Shown in pieces: positions 17,485 through 27,900 of a stretch of 64,000 bases of DNA (within the stretch, counting starts at the first letter, position 1; every line of letters begins with the position of its first letter). A program made the translations under genes and the position numbers. The notes below the pieces were generated by a model. The model saw nothing but the letters and a program-made list of their open reading frames with translations. It did no database searches and was not told where the DNA came from. Source of the DNA: Bog-756 sp049517675 (GTDB lineage Bacteria > Actinomycetota > Acidimicrobiia > Acidimicrobiales > RAAP-2); contig JBEKRV010000010.1 of the NCBI GenBank assembly GCA_049517675.1, forward strand, positions 1 through 64,000, written 5' to 3'.

Positions 17485-17497
17485 TAGGCTACCAGTC
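17485..17497 (+). promoter_or_regulatory. -10 box of a leaderless promoter
   Basis: TAGGCT (17485-17490) ends 7 nt before the GTG at 17498, so transcription should begin at or next to the start codon. No clear -35 element is seen. Confidence 0.45.
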
Positions 17498-17983
17498 GTG
17501 AGCTCACTCTGGACACCCGACGGCGAACGACCGGTGGGGAGGCCTGCCACCCCAGCGGGCGGAGGTCCGGGCGGCTCGCCCCCGGACGCCGGTGGCGGCA
17601 CCTCCGAGGAGGTCGACGAGGAGGCGCTCGCCGCCCAACTGGACGCCATGCGGGCCGAGCTGGCCAGTGCTCCCGTCGAGGTGGTGGTGGCCAACCACTG
17701 CTACGGCATGTTCGAGCTGGCGGCCGTCTACCTGTCCCAGCAGCCGCCCCTCCTCTCCCAGGCCCGCCTGGCCATCGACGCGCTCGGCTGCCTGGTCGAC
17801 GGGTTGGAGGGCCGCCTCGGCGAAGGTGAGGCCGCCCTCAAGGAGGGGCTGACCAATCTCCGCCTGGCGTACGTCCAGATCGACGGCGCCCAGCGCGCCG
17901 GGGCCCGGGTCGATTCGGTCGTCGGGGTCGACGCCGATGCCGCAGCGGAGGCGGAGGACGGCGCCGACGTCGACGACGGGTGA
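17498..17983 (+). CDS. DUF1844-like conserved protein next to infC
   Basis: 161 aa. Residues 1-45 are flexible and Pro/Gly-rich. Residues about 55-130 form a helical block (ANHCYGMFELAAVYLSQQ, then ARLAIDALGCLVDGL and LRLAYVQI) that resembles DUF1844, a helical family found beside infC in actinobacteria. The tail is acidic. Function unknown; soluble. Start GTG chosen because a TAGGCT -10 lies 7 nt before it. It is divergent from infC and overlaps the next gene (GTGA). Confidence 0.7.
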   Translation: MSSLWTPDGERPVGRPATPAGGGPGGSPPDAGGGTSEEVDEEALAAQLDAMRAELASAPVEVVVANHCYGMFELAAVYLSQQPPLLSQARLAIDALGCLVDGLEGRLGEGEAALKEGLTNLRLAYVQIDGAQRAGARVDSVVGVDADAAAEAEDGADVDDG

Positions 17984-19911
17984 GCGATCCGGCCGACACC
18001 GCCCCGTCGCCCGATCCGGCGGCGTCCGGGGGGATCGACGCCTCCCGGGTGCGGAGCTTCATCGGACTGTCCATCGGGCTGGTCGGCCCTCGCGCCAACC
18101 TCGCCGTCTCGGGCGTCCTGATCACCCTGTTCGTGCAGCAACGGGCATCGGGGGCGCTGGCGGTCACCTTCGCCCTGACCGCCAGCCGTCTCCTCAGCTG
18201 GATGACCTACCCGGTGGCGGGACGACTGAGCGACCGGACCCGGAGCCGGGTCGGCCGGCGAACGCCCTACATGGCCGCCAGCCTCATCGTCATGGGTGCC
18301 GCGACCTGGATGTTCACCGTGGTCAGCGGCTACTGGGCGCTGGTGGCGTTCATCGTCGTCGCCAGCCAGGCCGCCTCCGTGTTCACCCTGACCAACGTGG
18401 CGGTGGTGCCCGAGGTGTTCGGACGGAGCCGCTGGCTCAAGGCCCTGGTCCTCACCACCGTGCTCGGGACCCTGGCCAGCTGGACCATCAAGGGGACCGT
18501 GATCGCCACCTGGAAGCAGTCCGACCCCGCGACCTGGAACCTCCCCTTCCAGGTGGCGGGGGTCATCATGGTGCTCACCGGTCTGGCCGTCCTCGTGCTG
18601 GTCCGCGAGTCTCCGTCGGCGGCGACGGGGGCCGAGGCCGATCGCACCCGACGGGCCCGCCCCGCCCGGGACGAGCTACGGGACATCCTGGCCGGCCCCA
18701 ACGCCAAGGTGCTGGTGGCCGGGTCACTGCTGTTCTGGGCGGGGATCGGCTCGACGGGTTACGTGGCCATCCTGTTCTTCCAGCGCGTCCTCCACGCCGG
18801 AGCCAGCGCCCAGACCGTCGCCGGCCTCGCCACCGGCATCCCGGTCTTCGTCATCGGGATCGCGCTCGGGGTGCCGCTCAGCCGGGTGCTGACCCCGATG
18901 CAGCTGGCCGTCGGAGCACCGCTCCTCGGCGCGGTGCTGGCCGGCATCCAGTACTTCGACACCCATCTGTGGCAGGCGGTCGTCCTCAGCTACATCGGGG
19001 CGCCCTTCATCGGTGCCTACATCATCGTGATGGCACCACTCCTCCTGCAGTTGCTTCCACGGGCAGGTGGGCTCGGCGAGCGGCTCGGAGTGCTGCTGTC
19101 ACCGTTCAACCTGGTCAGCGTCGTCCTCGCCTACGTGGCCGCCGCGACGGTCGACGCCACCGGGAACTACCGGCTGATCTGGCTCTTCCCGGCGGCCACC
19201 GGCCTGGCCCACGCCGCGGTCAACACGAGGCTCCGCTACCCCGCACGGGACCCGACCGGCTCCGACATGGTCAAGCGCCTGTGGGAGTGGGCCATCGTCC
19301 AGGCCGAGTCGATGGCGGAGACGGGCATCGTGACCGGGCTGTTGGCCGCCCCCCTGCTCGGCGTCGTGACCGAGGACGACGCCGACAGCGCCGTGGTCGT
19401 CGACATGGCGCGCGACATTCTGGGCAACCCCTATGCGGACTGGTCGGACAGCCCCGCCGGCCCCGCCGGGAACGGCCTGGAGGACCGTCCGCCGGGCGGA
19501 ACGGACCCGGCTCAGGAACCCTCGGTCGGAGGTCTCCGTGGGGTCACCGGGGTCGACCACGTCGGCGGGGGCCCGGCGGGATGGCGCGAGAACGGCGACC
19601 AGAAGTTCGGCTTCGGCGACGAGTCGTCCTCGCCGCCGCCTTCTTCGCCGCCCACCTCGTCACCGGGCCCACCGGCGACCGGGGCTGCCGGAGCAGACGG
19701 CGCCGGGGCCACCGGCGGAGCCACGGACGTCGTCGGCGACTGGGCCGGGGTGCCCGACACCGGTGTGACCGACTCGTCGGCCGGCCATGGCGAGCCACCG
19801 GACCCCGGCGACGGCGCGGACTCGGGAGCGGGCGCGGACACCGGCCGGGGAGTCGACACCACGATCGGATTGGAGGCGGACGGCTCCTCCGGGCCGGGTG
19901 AGGAGCCGTAG
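17980..19911 (+). CDS. MFS transporter, GPH-like, with long disordered tail
   Basis: Inner-membrane carrier with about 12 helices in residues 25-430. The loop GRLSDRTRSRVGRRTPYM resembles the motif of the glycoside-pentoside-hexuronide:cation symporter group. Substrate unknown. From about residue 500 to 643 the protein is a low-complexity Gly/Ser/Pro/Asp tail, and the last 400 bp are antisense to the cold-shock-domain gene. GTG start overlapping the upstream gene (GTGA). The transporter core is secure; the tail may be longer than the real protein if a different end applies, although no earlier stop codon exists. Confidence 0.8.
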   Translation: MSDPADTAPSPDPAASGGIDASRVRSFIGLSIGLVGPRANLAVSGVLITLFVQQRASGALAVTFALTASRLLSWMTYPVAGRLSDRTRSRVGRRTPYMAASLIVMGAATWMFTVVSGYWALVAFIVVASQAASVFTLTNVAVVPEVFGRSRWLKALVLTTVLGTLASWTIKGTVIATWKQSDPATWNLPFQVAGVIMVLTGLAVLVLVRESPSAATGAEADRTRRARPARDELRDILAGPNAKVLVAGSLLFWAGIGSTGYVAILFFQRVLHAGASAQTVAGLATGIPVFVIGIALGVPLSRVLTPMQLAVGAPLLGAVLAGIQYFDTHLWQAVVLSYIGAPFIGAYIIVMAPLLLQLLPRAGGLGERLGVLLSPFNLVSVVLAYVAAATVDATGNYRLIWLFPAATGLAHAAVNTRLRYPARDPTGSDMVKRLWEWAIVQAESMAETGIVTGLLAAPLLGVVTEDDADSAVVVDMARDILGNPYADWSDSPAGPAGNGLEDRPPGGTDPAQEPSVGGLRGVTGVDHVGGGPAGWRENGDQKFGFGDESSSPPPSSPPTSSPGPPATGAAGADGAGATGGATDVVGDWAGVPDTGVTDSSAGHGEPPDPGDGADSGAGADTGRGVDTTIGLEADGSSGPGEEP

Positions 19912-20246
19912 TCCGCGCGGGGGCGCAGGCTGTGGGCGCCCGGGCGGTCGATCTCCACCGACCGGCCGGACGCCGGGTCCGTGGTCGTCGCCACCCGGGG
20001 GAGGGGACGCACGGACCGCGCCTCGAGCCGACCGAGCCGTCCCGGCCCGATCCGGACGGCCACCACCGTCCCCACGTCGATGTGGCGGGTGCCGTCGGTG
20101 ATCGCCGTGCAGTGGAACGGGAGGTGCCGATCGCCGCACCCGACCGTGCCGACGCCGCGGGGATCGTCGAACTCGAGGACGGTCCCCACGAACGTCCGCT
20201 GCCCCACCGGGATCAGCGCGGGGCCGTCGGGGGTCACGGGCGGCAT
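19512..20246 (-). CDS. Cold-shock-domain-like protein with Pro/Ser-rich tail
   Basis: Residues about 12-80 form an OB/cold-shock-like barrel: FVGTVLEFDDPRGVGTVGC, PFHCTAITDGTRHIDVGTVV, then VRIGPGRLGRLEA. Small single-domain proteins with PFHCTAI occur in actinobacteria; they probably bind single-stranded nucleic acid. Here the frame continues for about 160 more residues of low-complexity Pro/Ser/Glu sequence to 19512, antisense to the MFS gene. ATG start 10 nt after the hisG stop, so it ends the rib-hisG transcript. The domain is well supported, the long tail less so. Confidence 0.7.
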   Translation of the reverse strand: MPPVTPDGPALIPVGQRTFVGTVLEFDDPRGVGTVGCGDRHLPFHCTAITDGTRHIDVGTVVAVRIGPGRLGRLEARSVRPLPRVATTTDPASGRSVEIDRPGAHSLRPRADYGSSPGPEEPSASNPIVVSTPRPVSAPAPESAPSPGSGGSPWPADESVTPVSGTPAQSPTTSVAPPVAPAPSAPAAPVAGGPGDEVGGEEGGGEDDSSPKPNFWSPFSRHPAGPPPTWSTPVTPRRPPTEGS

Positions 20247-20256
20247 CAGCGGGACC

Positions 20257-21153
20257 TCAGTGGACGATCTTGGAGAGGGCGAGCTCGATGATGTCCGTCG
20301 CCCCGCGGTCGCGCAACGCGGGGATGAGCACGTTGATCTCCGACTTCGGCACCACCGTCTCCACCGCGAACCCGCCCCCACCGAACAGCTCGGAGACGGT
20401 GGGCGAGCGGAGCGACGGGAGCACCTCGATGACACCGGGCAACTGGTCGGCGGCCACGTTGAGCTTGACCAGCACCTTGCCGCGGGCCTCCAGGGATCCC
20501 TGCAGGAGGGTCAGGAGCTGCTCCATGGCGTGGCGCTTGTCGGGGTCATCGGCGGACCTCGGATTGGCGATGAGCTCGGTGTGGGACACGAGGAGCGTCT
20601 CCACGATCTTGAGCCCCGCCGCCCGCAGCGCCCGACCGGTCTCGGTGATCTCGACGACGCAGTCGGCGATGTCGGGCACCTTGGCCTCGGTGGCGCCGTA
20701 GGAGAGGCTGACCTCGGCCGGCACGCCGTTCTCCTCCAGGTAGCGGCGGGTGAGCTCGGGGTACTCCGTCGACACCCGCAGGGCCCCGTCGTTCCCGGTG
20801 GCCGTGGCGGCCAGGTCGGCCACGGAGGTGACGGGCGAGTCCGCCGGAACCGCCAGCACCACCCGGATGGGGTTGGCGGTCGCCTTGGAGTACTGCAGCG
20901 TGCCGAGCGAGGTGACCGCACTCCCCCGCTCCTCGATCCAGTCCCGTCCGGTGATCCCGATGTCGAACAGGCCGTCGGCCACGTACAGCGGGATCTCCTG
21001 GGGACGGAGGATGCGCACGTCGTCGATCCGGGGGTCGTCGATGGCGGCCCGGTAGTCGACGCTGGAGGAGCGGCTGACCGACAGGTCGGCGTCGGCGAAC
21101 AACTCGAGCGTGGCCTTCTCCAGGGACCCCTTGGGGAGGACGAGGCGCAGCAC
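20257..21153 (-). CDS. hisG: ATP phosphoribosyltransferase (long form)
   Basis: First step of histidine synthesis: ATP plus PRPP. LRLVLPKGSLEKAT at the N-terminus, DIGITGRDWI near residue 60, DCVVEITETGRAL near residue 150. At 298 aa it has the C-terminal regulatory ACT-like domain (about residues 210-298) of the long form, which needs no HisZ. GTG start 2 nt after the ribH stop. The rest of the his pathway is not here. Confidence 0.93.
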   Translation of the reverse strand: MLRLVLPKGSLEKATLELFADADLSVSRSSSVDYRAAIDDPRIDDVRILRPQEIPLYVADGLFDIGITGRDWIEERGSAVTSLGTLQYSKATANPIRVVLAVPADSPVTSVADLAATATGNDGALRVSTEYPELTRRYLEENGVPAEVSLSYGATEAKVPDIADCVVEITETGRALRAAGLKIVETLLVSHTELIANPRSADDPDKRHAMEQLLTLLQGSLEARGKVLVKLNVAADQLPGVIEVLPSLRSPTVSELFGGGGFAVETVVPKSEINVLIPALRDRGATDIIELALSKIVH

Positions 21154-21155
21154 GC

Positions 21156-21740
21156 TCAGCGCCCGCCCACGGTGAACCCGACACGCGATCCACCGGGCAG
21201 ACCCTCGAGGCCACGCAGGACGGCCAGCATCTCGAGCGCGGTTCGGGCCGCCTCCGCCCCCTTGTTGGTCGCGTCGGGACGCGAGCGGGCCAGCGCCTGC
21301 TCGACGTTGTCGGTGGTCAGCACCCCGAAGACCACGGGCAGGCCCGAGTCGAGCTGCACCCGCTGGAGACCGGAGGCACACTCGCCCGCCACGAAGTCGT
21401 AGTGCCCGGTATCGCCCCGGATCACCGCGCCGAGGGCGACGATCACGTCCACCCGTCCCGAAGCCGCCATCCCCCGCGCCACGAGGGGCAGTTCGAATGC
21501 CCCCGGCACCCAGGCGACGACGCAGGATTCGAGCTGGCAGCCTGCGCCCTCCAGCTCGTCGAGCGCGGCGACCAGCAGGCGGTCGGTGATGCCGCCGTTG
21601 AACTCGGCGCAGGCGAGGCCCACCCGCACGCCCCGCGCCGCGTCGGCGGCCAGTCCGACCGGGTCGATCGACCAGCCCACCCGCGACGCGGCTCGCGACT
21701 TGGCGTCGTCGGGCAGCGCAGTCAGGTCAGAGGACGTCAT
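21156..21740 (-). CDS. ribH: 6,7-dimethyl-8-ribityllumazine synthase
   Basis: Penultimate step of riboflavin synthesis; the enzyme usually forms an icosahedral shell. GLACAEFNGGITDRLL, VPGAFELPLVA and LGAVIRGDTGHYDFVA (catalytic His) are present. The first 35 residues are an extra extension, giving 194 aa against the usual 155-160. ATG start lies 14 nt inside the ribBA end, so the two are coupled. Confidence 0.93.
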   Translation of the reverse strand: MTSSDLTALPDDAKSRAASRVGWSIDPVGLAADAARGVRVGLACAEFNGGITDRLLVAALDELEGAGCQLESCVVAWVPGAFELPLVARGMAASGRVDVIVALGAVIRGDTGHYDFVAGECASGLQRVQLDSGLPVVFGVLTTDNVEQALARSRPDATNKGAEAARTALEMLAVLRGLEGLPGGSRVGFTVGGR

Positions 21741-22947
21741 CGAGCCCCTCCAGGAGATGACCCATCCGCTCGCGCTTGGTCCGCAGGTACTCGATGTTCT
21801 GCGGCGTCGGGACCGGCTGGATGTTGACCCGCTCCACGATGTCGAGCCCGAATCCCTCCAACCCGCCGTACTTGGTCGGGTTGTTGGTCATCAGACGCAT
21901 CTTCGTCACCCCCAGGTCGACCAGGATCTGGGCGCCGATGCCGTACTCGCGTGAGTCGGCGGGCAGGCCCAGCTCGAGGTTGGCGTCGACCGTGTCGAAC
22001 CCTTCCTCCTGGAGGTTGTACGCCCGGAGCTTGTGGGCCAGGCCGATGCCGCGACCCTCGTGGCCGCGCAGGTACACGAGCACCCCGCTGCCGTTGGCGT
22101 CGATGGCCGACATCGCCCCGTGCAGCTGGGGTCCGCAGTCGCACCGCAGCGAGCCGAACACGTCGCCGGTGAGGCACTCGCTGTGCACCCGCACCAGGGT
22201 CGCCGGTTCGTCGCGGATGTCACCCTTGACCAGTGCCACGTGGTGCTCGCCGTCCAGCACCGACTCGTAGGCGTAGACCGTGAACTCGCCGAAATCGGTC
22301 GGGATGCGGGCGTCGGCGATGCGTCGCACCAGCTTGTCCTTGTGCCGGCGGTACCGGATGAGGTCGGCGATGGAGATCAGGTGGAGGCCGTGCTTCTGGG
22401 CGAAGGCCTCGAGCTCGGGCAGGCGGGCCATCGTCGCCTTGTCCTCGCTGACCACCTCGCAGAGCACGCCGGCCGGCGACATCCCGGCGGCCCGGGCCAG
22501 GTCGACGGCGGCCTCGGTGTGGCCGGCGCGCTTCAGGACCCCGCCCGGGCGGTAGCGCAACGGGAAGATGTGCCCGGGCCGGTTGAGGTCGGTCGGCCGG
22601 GTGTGGGGGTCGACCAGTGCGGTGATGGTGGCCGAACGGTCGGCGGCCGAGATCCCCGTCGTGGTGCCGTGGCGGTAGTCGACGCTCACGGTGAAGGCCG
22701 TCCGCTGGACCTCCGTGTTCGCCGTGACCATGAGGGGCAGGTCGAGCTGTTCGACCCGCTCGGGCGTGAGGGGCACACAGATCAGGCCCGACGTGTGGGC
22801 CAGGAAGAAGGCGATCTTCTCCGGGGTGACCGCGTCGGCGGCCATGATCAGGTCGCCTTCGTTCTCGCGGTCCTCGTCGTCCACGACGACGACGATCTCG
22901 CCGCGTCCGACCGCCTCGATCGCTTTCTCGACTGCTGAGAAGGGCAT
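21727..22947 (-). CDS. ribBA: Bifunctional DHBP synthase / GTP cyclohydrolase II
   Basis: Makes both precursors of lumazine. Residues 1-205 are the RibB part, with the metal and substrate loop DDEDRENEGDLIMAA, GHIFPLRYRPGGVLKR and HTEAAVDL. Residues 206-406 are the RibA part, with zinc-binding cysteines in HSECLTGDVFGSLRCDCG and LRGHEGRGIGL. 406 aa is normal. ATG start, with GGGAG 11 nt upstream, 106 nt after ribD. No FMN riboswitch consensus is seen in that gap. Confidence 0.95.
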   Translation of the reverse strand: MPFSAVEKAIEAVGRGEIVVVVDDEDRENEGDLIMAADAVTPEKIAFFLAHTSGLICVPLTPERVEQLDLPLMVTANTEVQRTAFTVSVDYRHGTTTGISAADRSATITALVDPHTRPTDLNRPGHIFPLRYRPGGVLKRAGHTEAAVDLARAAGMSPAGVLCEVVSEDKATMARLPELEAFAQKHGLHLISIADLIRYRRHKDKLVRRIADARIPTDFGEFTVYAYESVLDGEHHVALVKGDIRDEPATLVRVHSECLTGDVFGSLRCDCGPQLHGAMSAIDANGSGVLVYLRGHEGRGIGLAHKLRAYNLQEEGFDTVDANLELGLPADSREYGIGAQILVDLGVTKMRLMTNNPTKYGGLEGFGLDIVERVNIQPVPTPQNIEYLRTKRERMGHLLEGLDDVL

Positions 22948-23053
22948 CGAACCCGTGTCTCCCTCGTATCGTCCGGTACTGCCGGGTGCTGCGAACCGGT
23001 CCTGACAGGGGGCCGCGGTGCGGCGCCGGGCACCGGCGACCCCGGACCCTGGG

Positions 23054-24099
23054 TCAGCCAGGCCGTACGGGGGGAGCCAGGTCCACCCGAATGTCGCCTC
23101 CCAGGCTACTCACCGAGTGGACCTCCCCCCGCCATAGGTCGTCCACGGTGGCCGCTCCGGGGCCGTCGAACAGCGGACGGGCGTCGTCTCCTCCGAACAG
23201 GGCGGGCGCAAGGTACAGCACGTACCGGTCGACATGGCCGCCGGCATGGAAGTCGTGGGCCACCCGGCTGCCCCCCTCGACCAGCACCTGGACCATGCCG
23301 TCGGCTCCGAGTCCGTCGAGGATCGCCCCGATCGGTCCCCGGCGCTCGAGCGCCGGCGACACGGCCGCGCCGGGCGGCACGGAACCGAGCACCACCCGCG
23401 CCGGTTGCTCGTCCGGACCGCGGTACCACGGGTCCCCCTCCGGCAGGCGCACGGTGAGCGACGGGTCGTCGGCCCGTACGGTCCCCGCCCCGACCACGAC
23501 GGCGTCGGACACGGCCCGGAGTCGATGGACGTCGAGACGGGCCTCCTCACCGGTGATCCACCTGCTGGTGCCGTCCGGCGCGGCGATGCGCCCGTCCAGG
23601 GTGGCCGCCAGCTTCAGGACGACCCAGGGCCGGCCGGTGCGCCGGTGGGCGACGTACGGCGCCAGCTGCTCGGACACCTCGTCGGCCGCCACGCCGACGT
23701 CGACCTCGAGGCCGGCCGAGCGCAACGCGTCGATACCGCGACCGTCGACCCGCGGATCGGGGTCGGTCATCCCCACCACCACACGACGGACGCCCGACGC
23801 CACCACGGCGTCGGTGCACGGCGGGGTCCGACCGAGGTGCGCACACGGTTCCAGGGTCACGAAGAGGGTGGCTCCCCGGGCGCGGTCCCCCGCGGCCGAC
23901 AGCGCGGCCACCTCGGCGTGCGGGCCCCCGGGCGGTGCCGTGGCCCCCGTGAACCAGGTCGACGGGGTACCGGGCGCGGGTTCGGGGACCACGATCGCGC
24001 CGACCCACGGGTTCGGCGACGTGCGTCCGTGGACCCACTCGGCGGCCTCGATGGCCCGGCGCATCCACCCGACGTCGGCGTCGGCGGGAGACGGGGCGG

Positions 24100-24103
<4 letters not shown>
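23054..24103 (-). CDS. ribD: Bifunctional riboflavin deaminase-reductase
   Basis: Deaminates then reduces the pyrimidine intermediate of riboflavin synthesis. The N-terminal deaminase has the zinc signature HAEVAAL plus EPCAHLGRTPPCTDA; the C-terminal reductase begins at WVVLKLAATLDGRIA. The conserved N-terminus (D..WMRRAIEAAE) extends upstream of the first ATG (24064). The only upstream start is a CTG at 24103 that overlaps the rpe stop (CTGA) and has GGAG 7 nt before it, so I used it (349 aa). The ATG would give 336 aa. Confidence 0.88.
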
Positions 24104-24798
<695 letters not shown>

Positions 24799-24984
24799 CG
24801 GGAACGAGCCTACCGGCGGGTCGTCGGCGACCGGCGTACGACGGACCGGGTCGGCCGGTCCGGGAGGCTCGATCGCCGGAGCCCACCGGCTCATCGAGGG
24901 CAGCGACCGCCTGCCGCCGAGGTCCACAGCCTCACGAAGCGGGCACGGGGACGACGCTCCCACCGGCACCCTCGGAGGAGTCGA
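24799..24984. terminator. Gap between the repeat-protein gene and rpe: hairpin and rpe promoter
   Basis: CGGACCG (24842-24848) pairs with CGGTCCG (24856-24862) around a 7-nt loop and could end the transcript of the upstream large gene. The rpe -10 box TAGGCT reads on the minus strand about 24812-24807. Nothing else is recognised here. Confidence 0.4.
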
Positions 24985-27900
24985 TCACGAGCCGCTGGCA
25001 GCGATGACCGGCCCGTTGAGTCGGGCGCCCGACATGTCCCCGTCGTCCGGTGCATCACCGAAGGTGAACACCTTGCCCAGCGCGTCGGCCACCCAGTAGC
25101 CACCGTTGTCCGACGTCGTGAAGATGGCCGACGCCGGATCGGGCCCACCCGTGGCACCGGCGGGCACGTTGCCCAGGCCACCGTCGGCATCCCCGTAGGC
25201 GAAGACCTGGCCTGCGCCGTCGAGGATGTAGTACCCCTTTCCGTCCGGTGTGGCCACCGCGGAAGTGATCGCCGAGGACTGCGGCCCGGGCGCTCCCAAG
25301 TAGCTCGCGTCGCCGAAGCTGTAGACGCTCCCCGTCGCGGTCACCAGCCAGTAGCCGTTCCCGGTGGAGTCGGGCATGACCGCCACCGCGGCACCTGAGC
25401 ACCCGCCGATCCCTGGGCACGATCCGGCAAATCTGGCGTCGCCGAAGGCGAAGACGCCTCCGTCCGAGGCCACCATGAAGTAACCATGTCGATCGGAACT
25501 GGGCACCATGCCCACGATCGGTGCATCGAGCGATCCGGGCAGACCGGAACCGGCCGGGTGAATGCCCAGCCCCGGAATGGAGCCGTAGAACGTCGTGTCA
25601 CCGAAGCTGAACACCCCACCGTCGGCCGCGTCGAGCCAGTATCCGCCGCGGTCCGGCGTCGGCACGATGCCTACCACCGGGCGCTGGAGGGGGATGCCGC
25701 CCATGGAGCCGTGGAAGCCGGCTGATCCGAAGGCGAAGATGCCGCCGTCGGAACCGACCAGCCAGTATCCGTGCTTCGGGGATGGCGGCGGTGGGACGTC
25801 GACGAGAGCGACGTCGGTGCCGATGAGTTGGACCAAGCTGGGCGAGGTTGCCGACGACACGGTCGCCACCAGGCATCCGCCTGACGTGCTCTGGTCGGAG
25901 AACGCCACCCAGCTCGAGCCGTTGAACCAGTCGAGCTTGTCGGCCGAGGCCGGATCGCACACGGTGACGGTCAGCGAGGTGAACGAGGAGCCCGTGGAGA
26001 CTTGCACGTCGTAGTAGGTGCCCGTGCCGTCGGTGACCCCGACCCCTGACGGGTTGGCGGAGTAGCTGGCCACGGTCAACGAGCCGTAGCCGGTCCCGGT
26101 TCCGCTGACGTTCGTGATCGACGCCGTCGCCTTTCCCGAAGGTCCCGTCGAGCCACTGTCCGACGAGGTGGACCCGGAGGGTGCCGCCGGCGGTGCCGGC
26201 GCGACGCTGAGTGTGGTCGTCCCGCTCGAGACCGAATACGTTCCCGACCCGGAATACGCGGCGGTCACCGTCTGGGCCTGTCCGACCGGTGCGGTGGTCG
26301 CGGTGCACGAGGCACTGGAGTCTGCACCCGTTCCTGCGCTCAAGTCGCCTGTGCACAGGACGGTCGAGCCGATGGAGAACGTGACCGAACCACTGGGAGT
26401 GAGGGCGCCCACCCCGGACACCGTCGCCGAGTAGGTCACCGATCCTCCGTCCGCCGCCACGTCCGGACCCACCGAGGCGAGCGTCGACGATGCGGCATCG
26501 GACACGTTCTCCGTCAACGGCGACGAGACAGACCCCGCGTAGTCAGGACTGCCGAGATAGGTGGCCACGATGGGACCTTCTGGCCCCGTTGCGTCGTACA
26601 GGGTGGCACACGAGGCAGCTCCGGCGCTCAGCGCCACTGCCGAGCACGATCCGATGGTCACACCGTTGTCGGTGAAGTCGACCTCGCCGCCCGGCGTCCC
26701 CGACCCGGGTGCCACGGCCGCAACGGTTGCGGAATAGGTCACGTTCCTACCCACGCTGGTCGGGTCGAGCGACGGCGACATCGAGGTCGTGGTGGTTGCC
26801 GGTGACACGTCGATGGACCCGGTGGTCGAGTTCGAGGCGTAGTTCGAGTCGCCGCCGTAGGACACCTCGACGGCGTCGTCGCCGAGTGGCGCAGCATTCG
26901 AGGAGCACGAGGCAGCACCCGAGTCCAACGCATCGCCGCACAGCGTTGTGCCGCCGACGGAGAATGTCACCGTCCCGGTCGGGGTCGTTCCCCCACCTGC
27001 GACTGTCGCCGAGTACGTCACCGCTTGGCCGAACACCGCGGTGGACGGCACGGTGGGGGTGATGGTCGCGGTCGCCCCGGCGAGCTCGAGGATCTCCACT
27101 CCCGTAGGCCACGAGCCGGCACCGAGGGCGAAGCATTCGGTGGCCGACGCACAGGCCACGCCGTCAATGCCCGTCGTCGCCCAAGGAAGAGCCTGCGGAC
27201 TCCAGGTCGATCCGCCGTCGGTCGTGCCGAAGACGAGCGAATCACCTGAACCGTCATATCCGAGTGCCTCGCACACGGTGGCGGACGGGCAGACGACGCT
27301 CGTCACGTAGTCCTCCGACGGCAGGGTCTGCTCGGTCCACGTGGAACCGCCGTCGGCCGTGCCGAGGAGAACGGGATCTCCATCTGCCGTTGCCTCGCAC
27401 GCCGTGGTCGACGGGCAGACGACGGTCAGTGGGACACCGACGATCGCCACCGGCAGGGTCTGGGTGGTCCAGGTCAGGCCACCGTCGGTCGTTCCGAGAA
27501 CGACGTCCGTGTCCGAACTGCTCTGCCCCGATGCCTCGCACACGGTGACGGACGGGCAGACGACGCCGTTCATGTAGTCACCCGACGGCAGAGACTGCCC
27601 GGTCCAGATCGAGCCTCCGTCGGAGGTGCCGAACATGACGCCACTGTCGGAATTGCCGTTCCCCGCCACCTCGCACACGGTGGCGGACGGGCAGGCGATG
27701 CTGGTCAACGAGTCACCCGAAGGGAGGGTCTGGGTGGTCCAGGTCGAACCACCGTCGGTCGTACCGAGGATGACGGGATCGTCCGAACTGTCGCTTCCGA
27801 CCGCCTGACACACGGTGGTGGACGGGCACACCAGGTTACCGACGAAGTCACCCGACGGGATGGTCTGGGTGGTCCAGGTCGAACCACCGTCGGTCGTACC

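Noticed and set aside
22948..23053. FMN riboswitch upstream of ribBA
   Set aside because: None of the conserved RFN-element strings can be found in the gap between ribD and ribBA.
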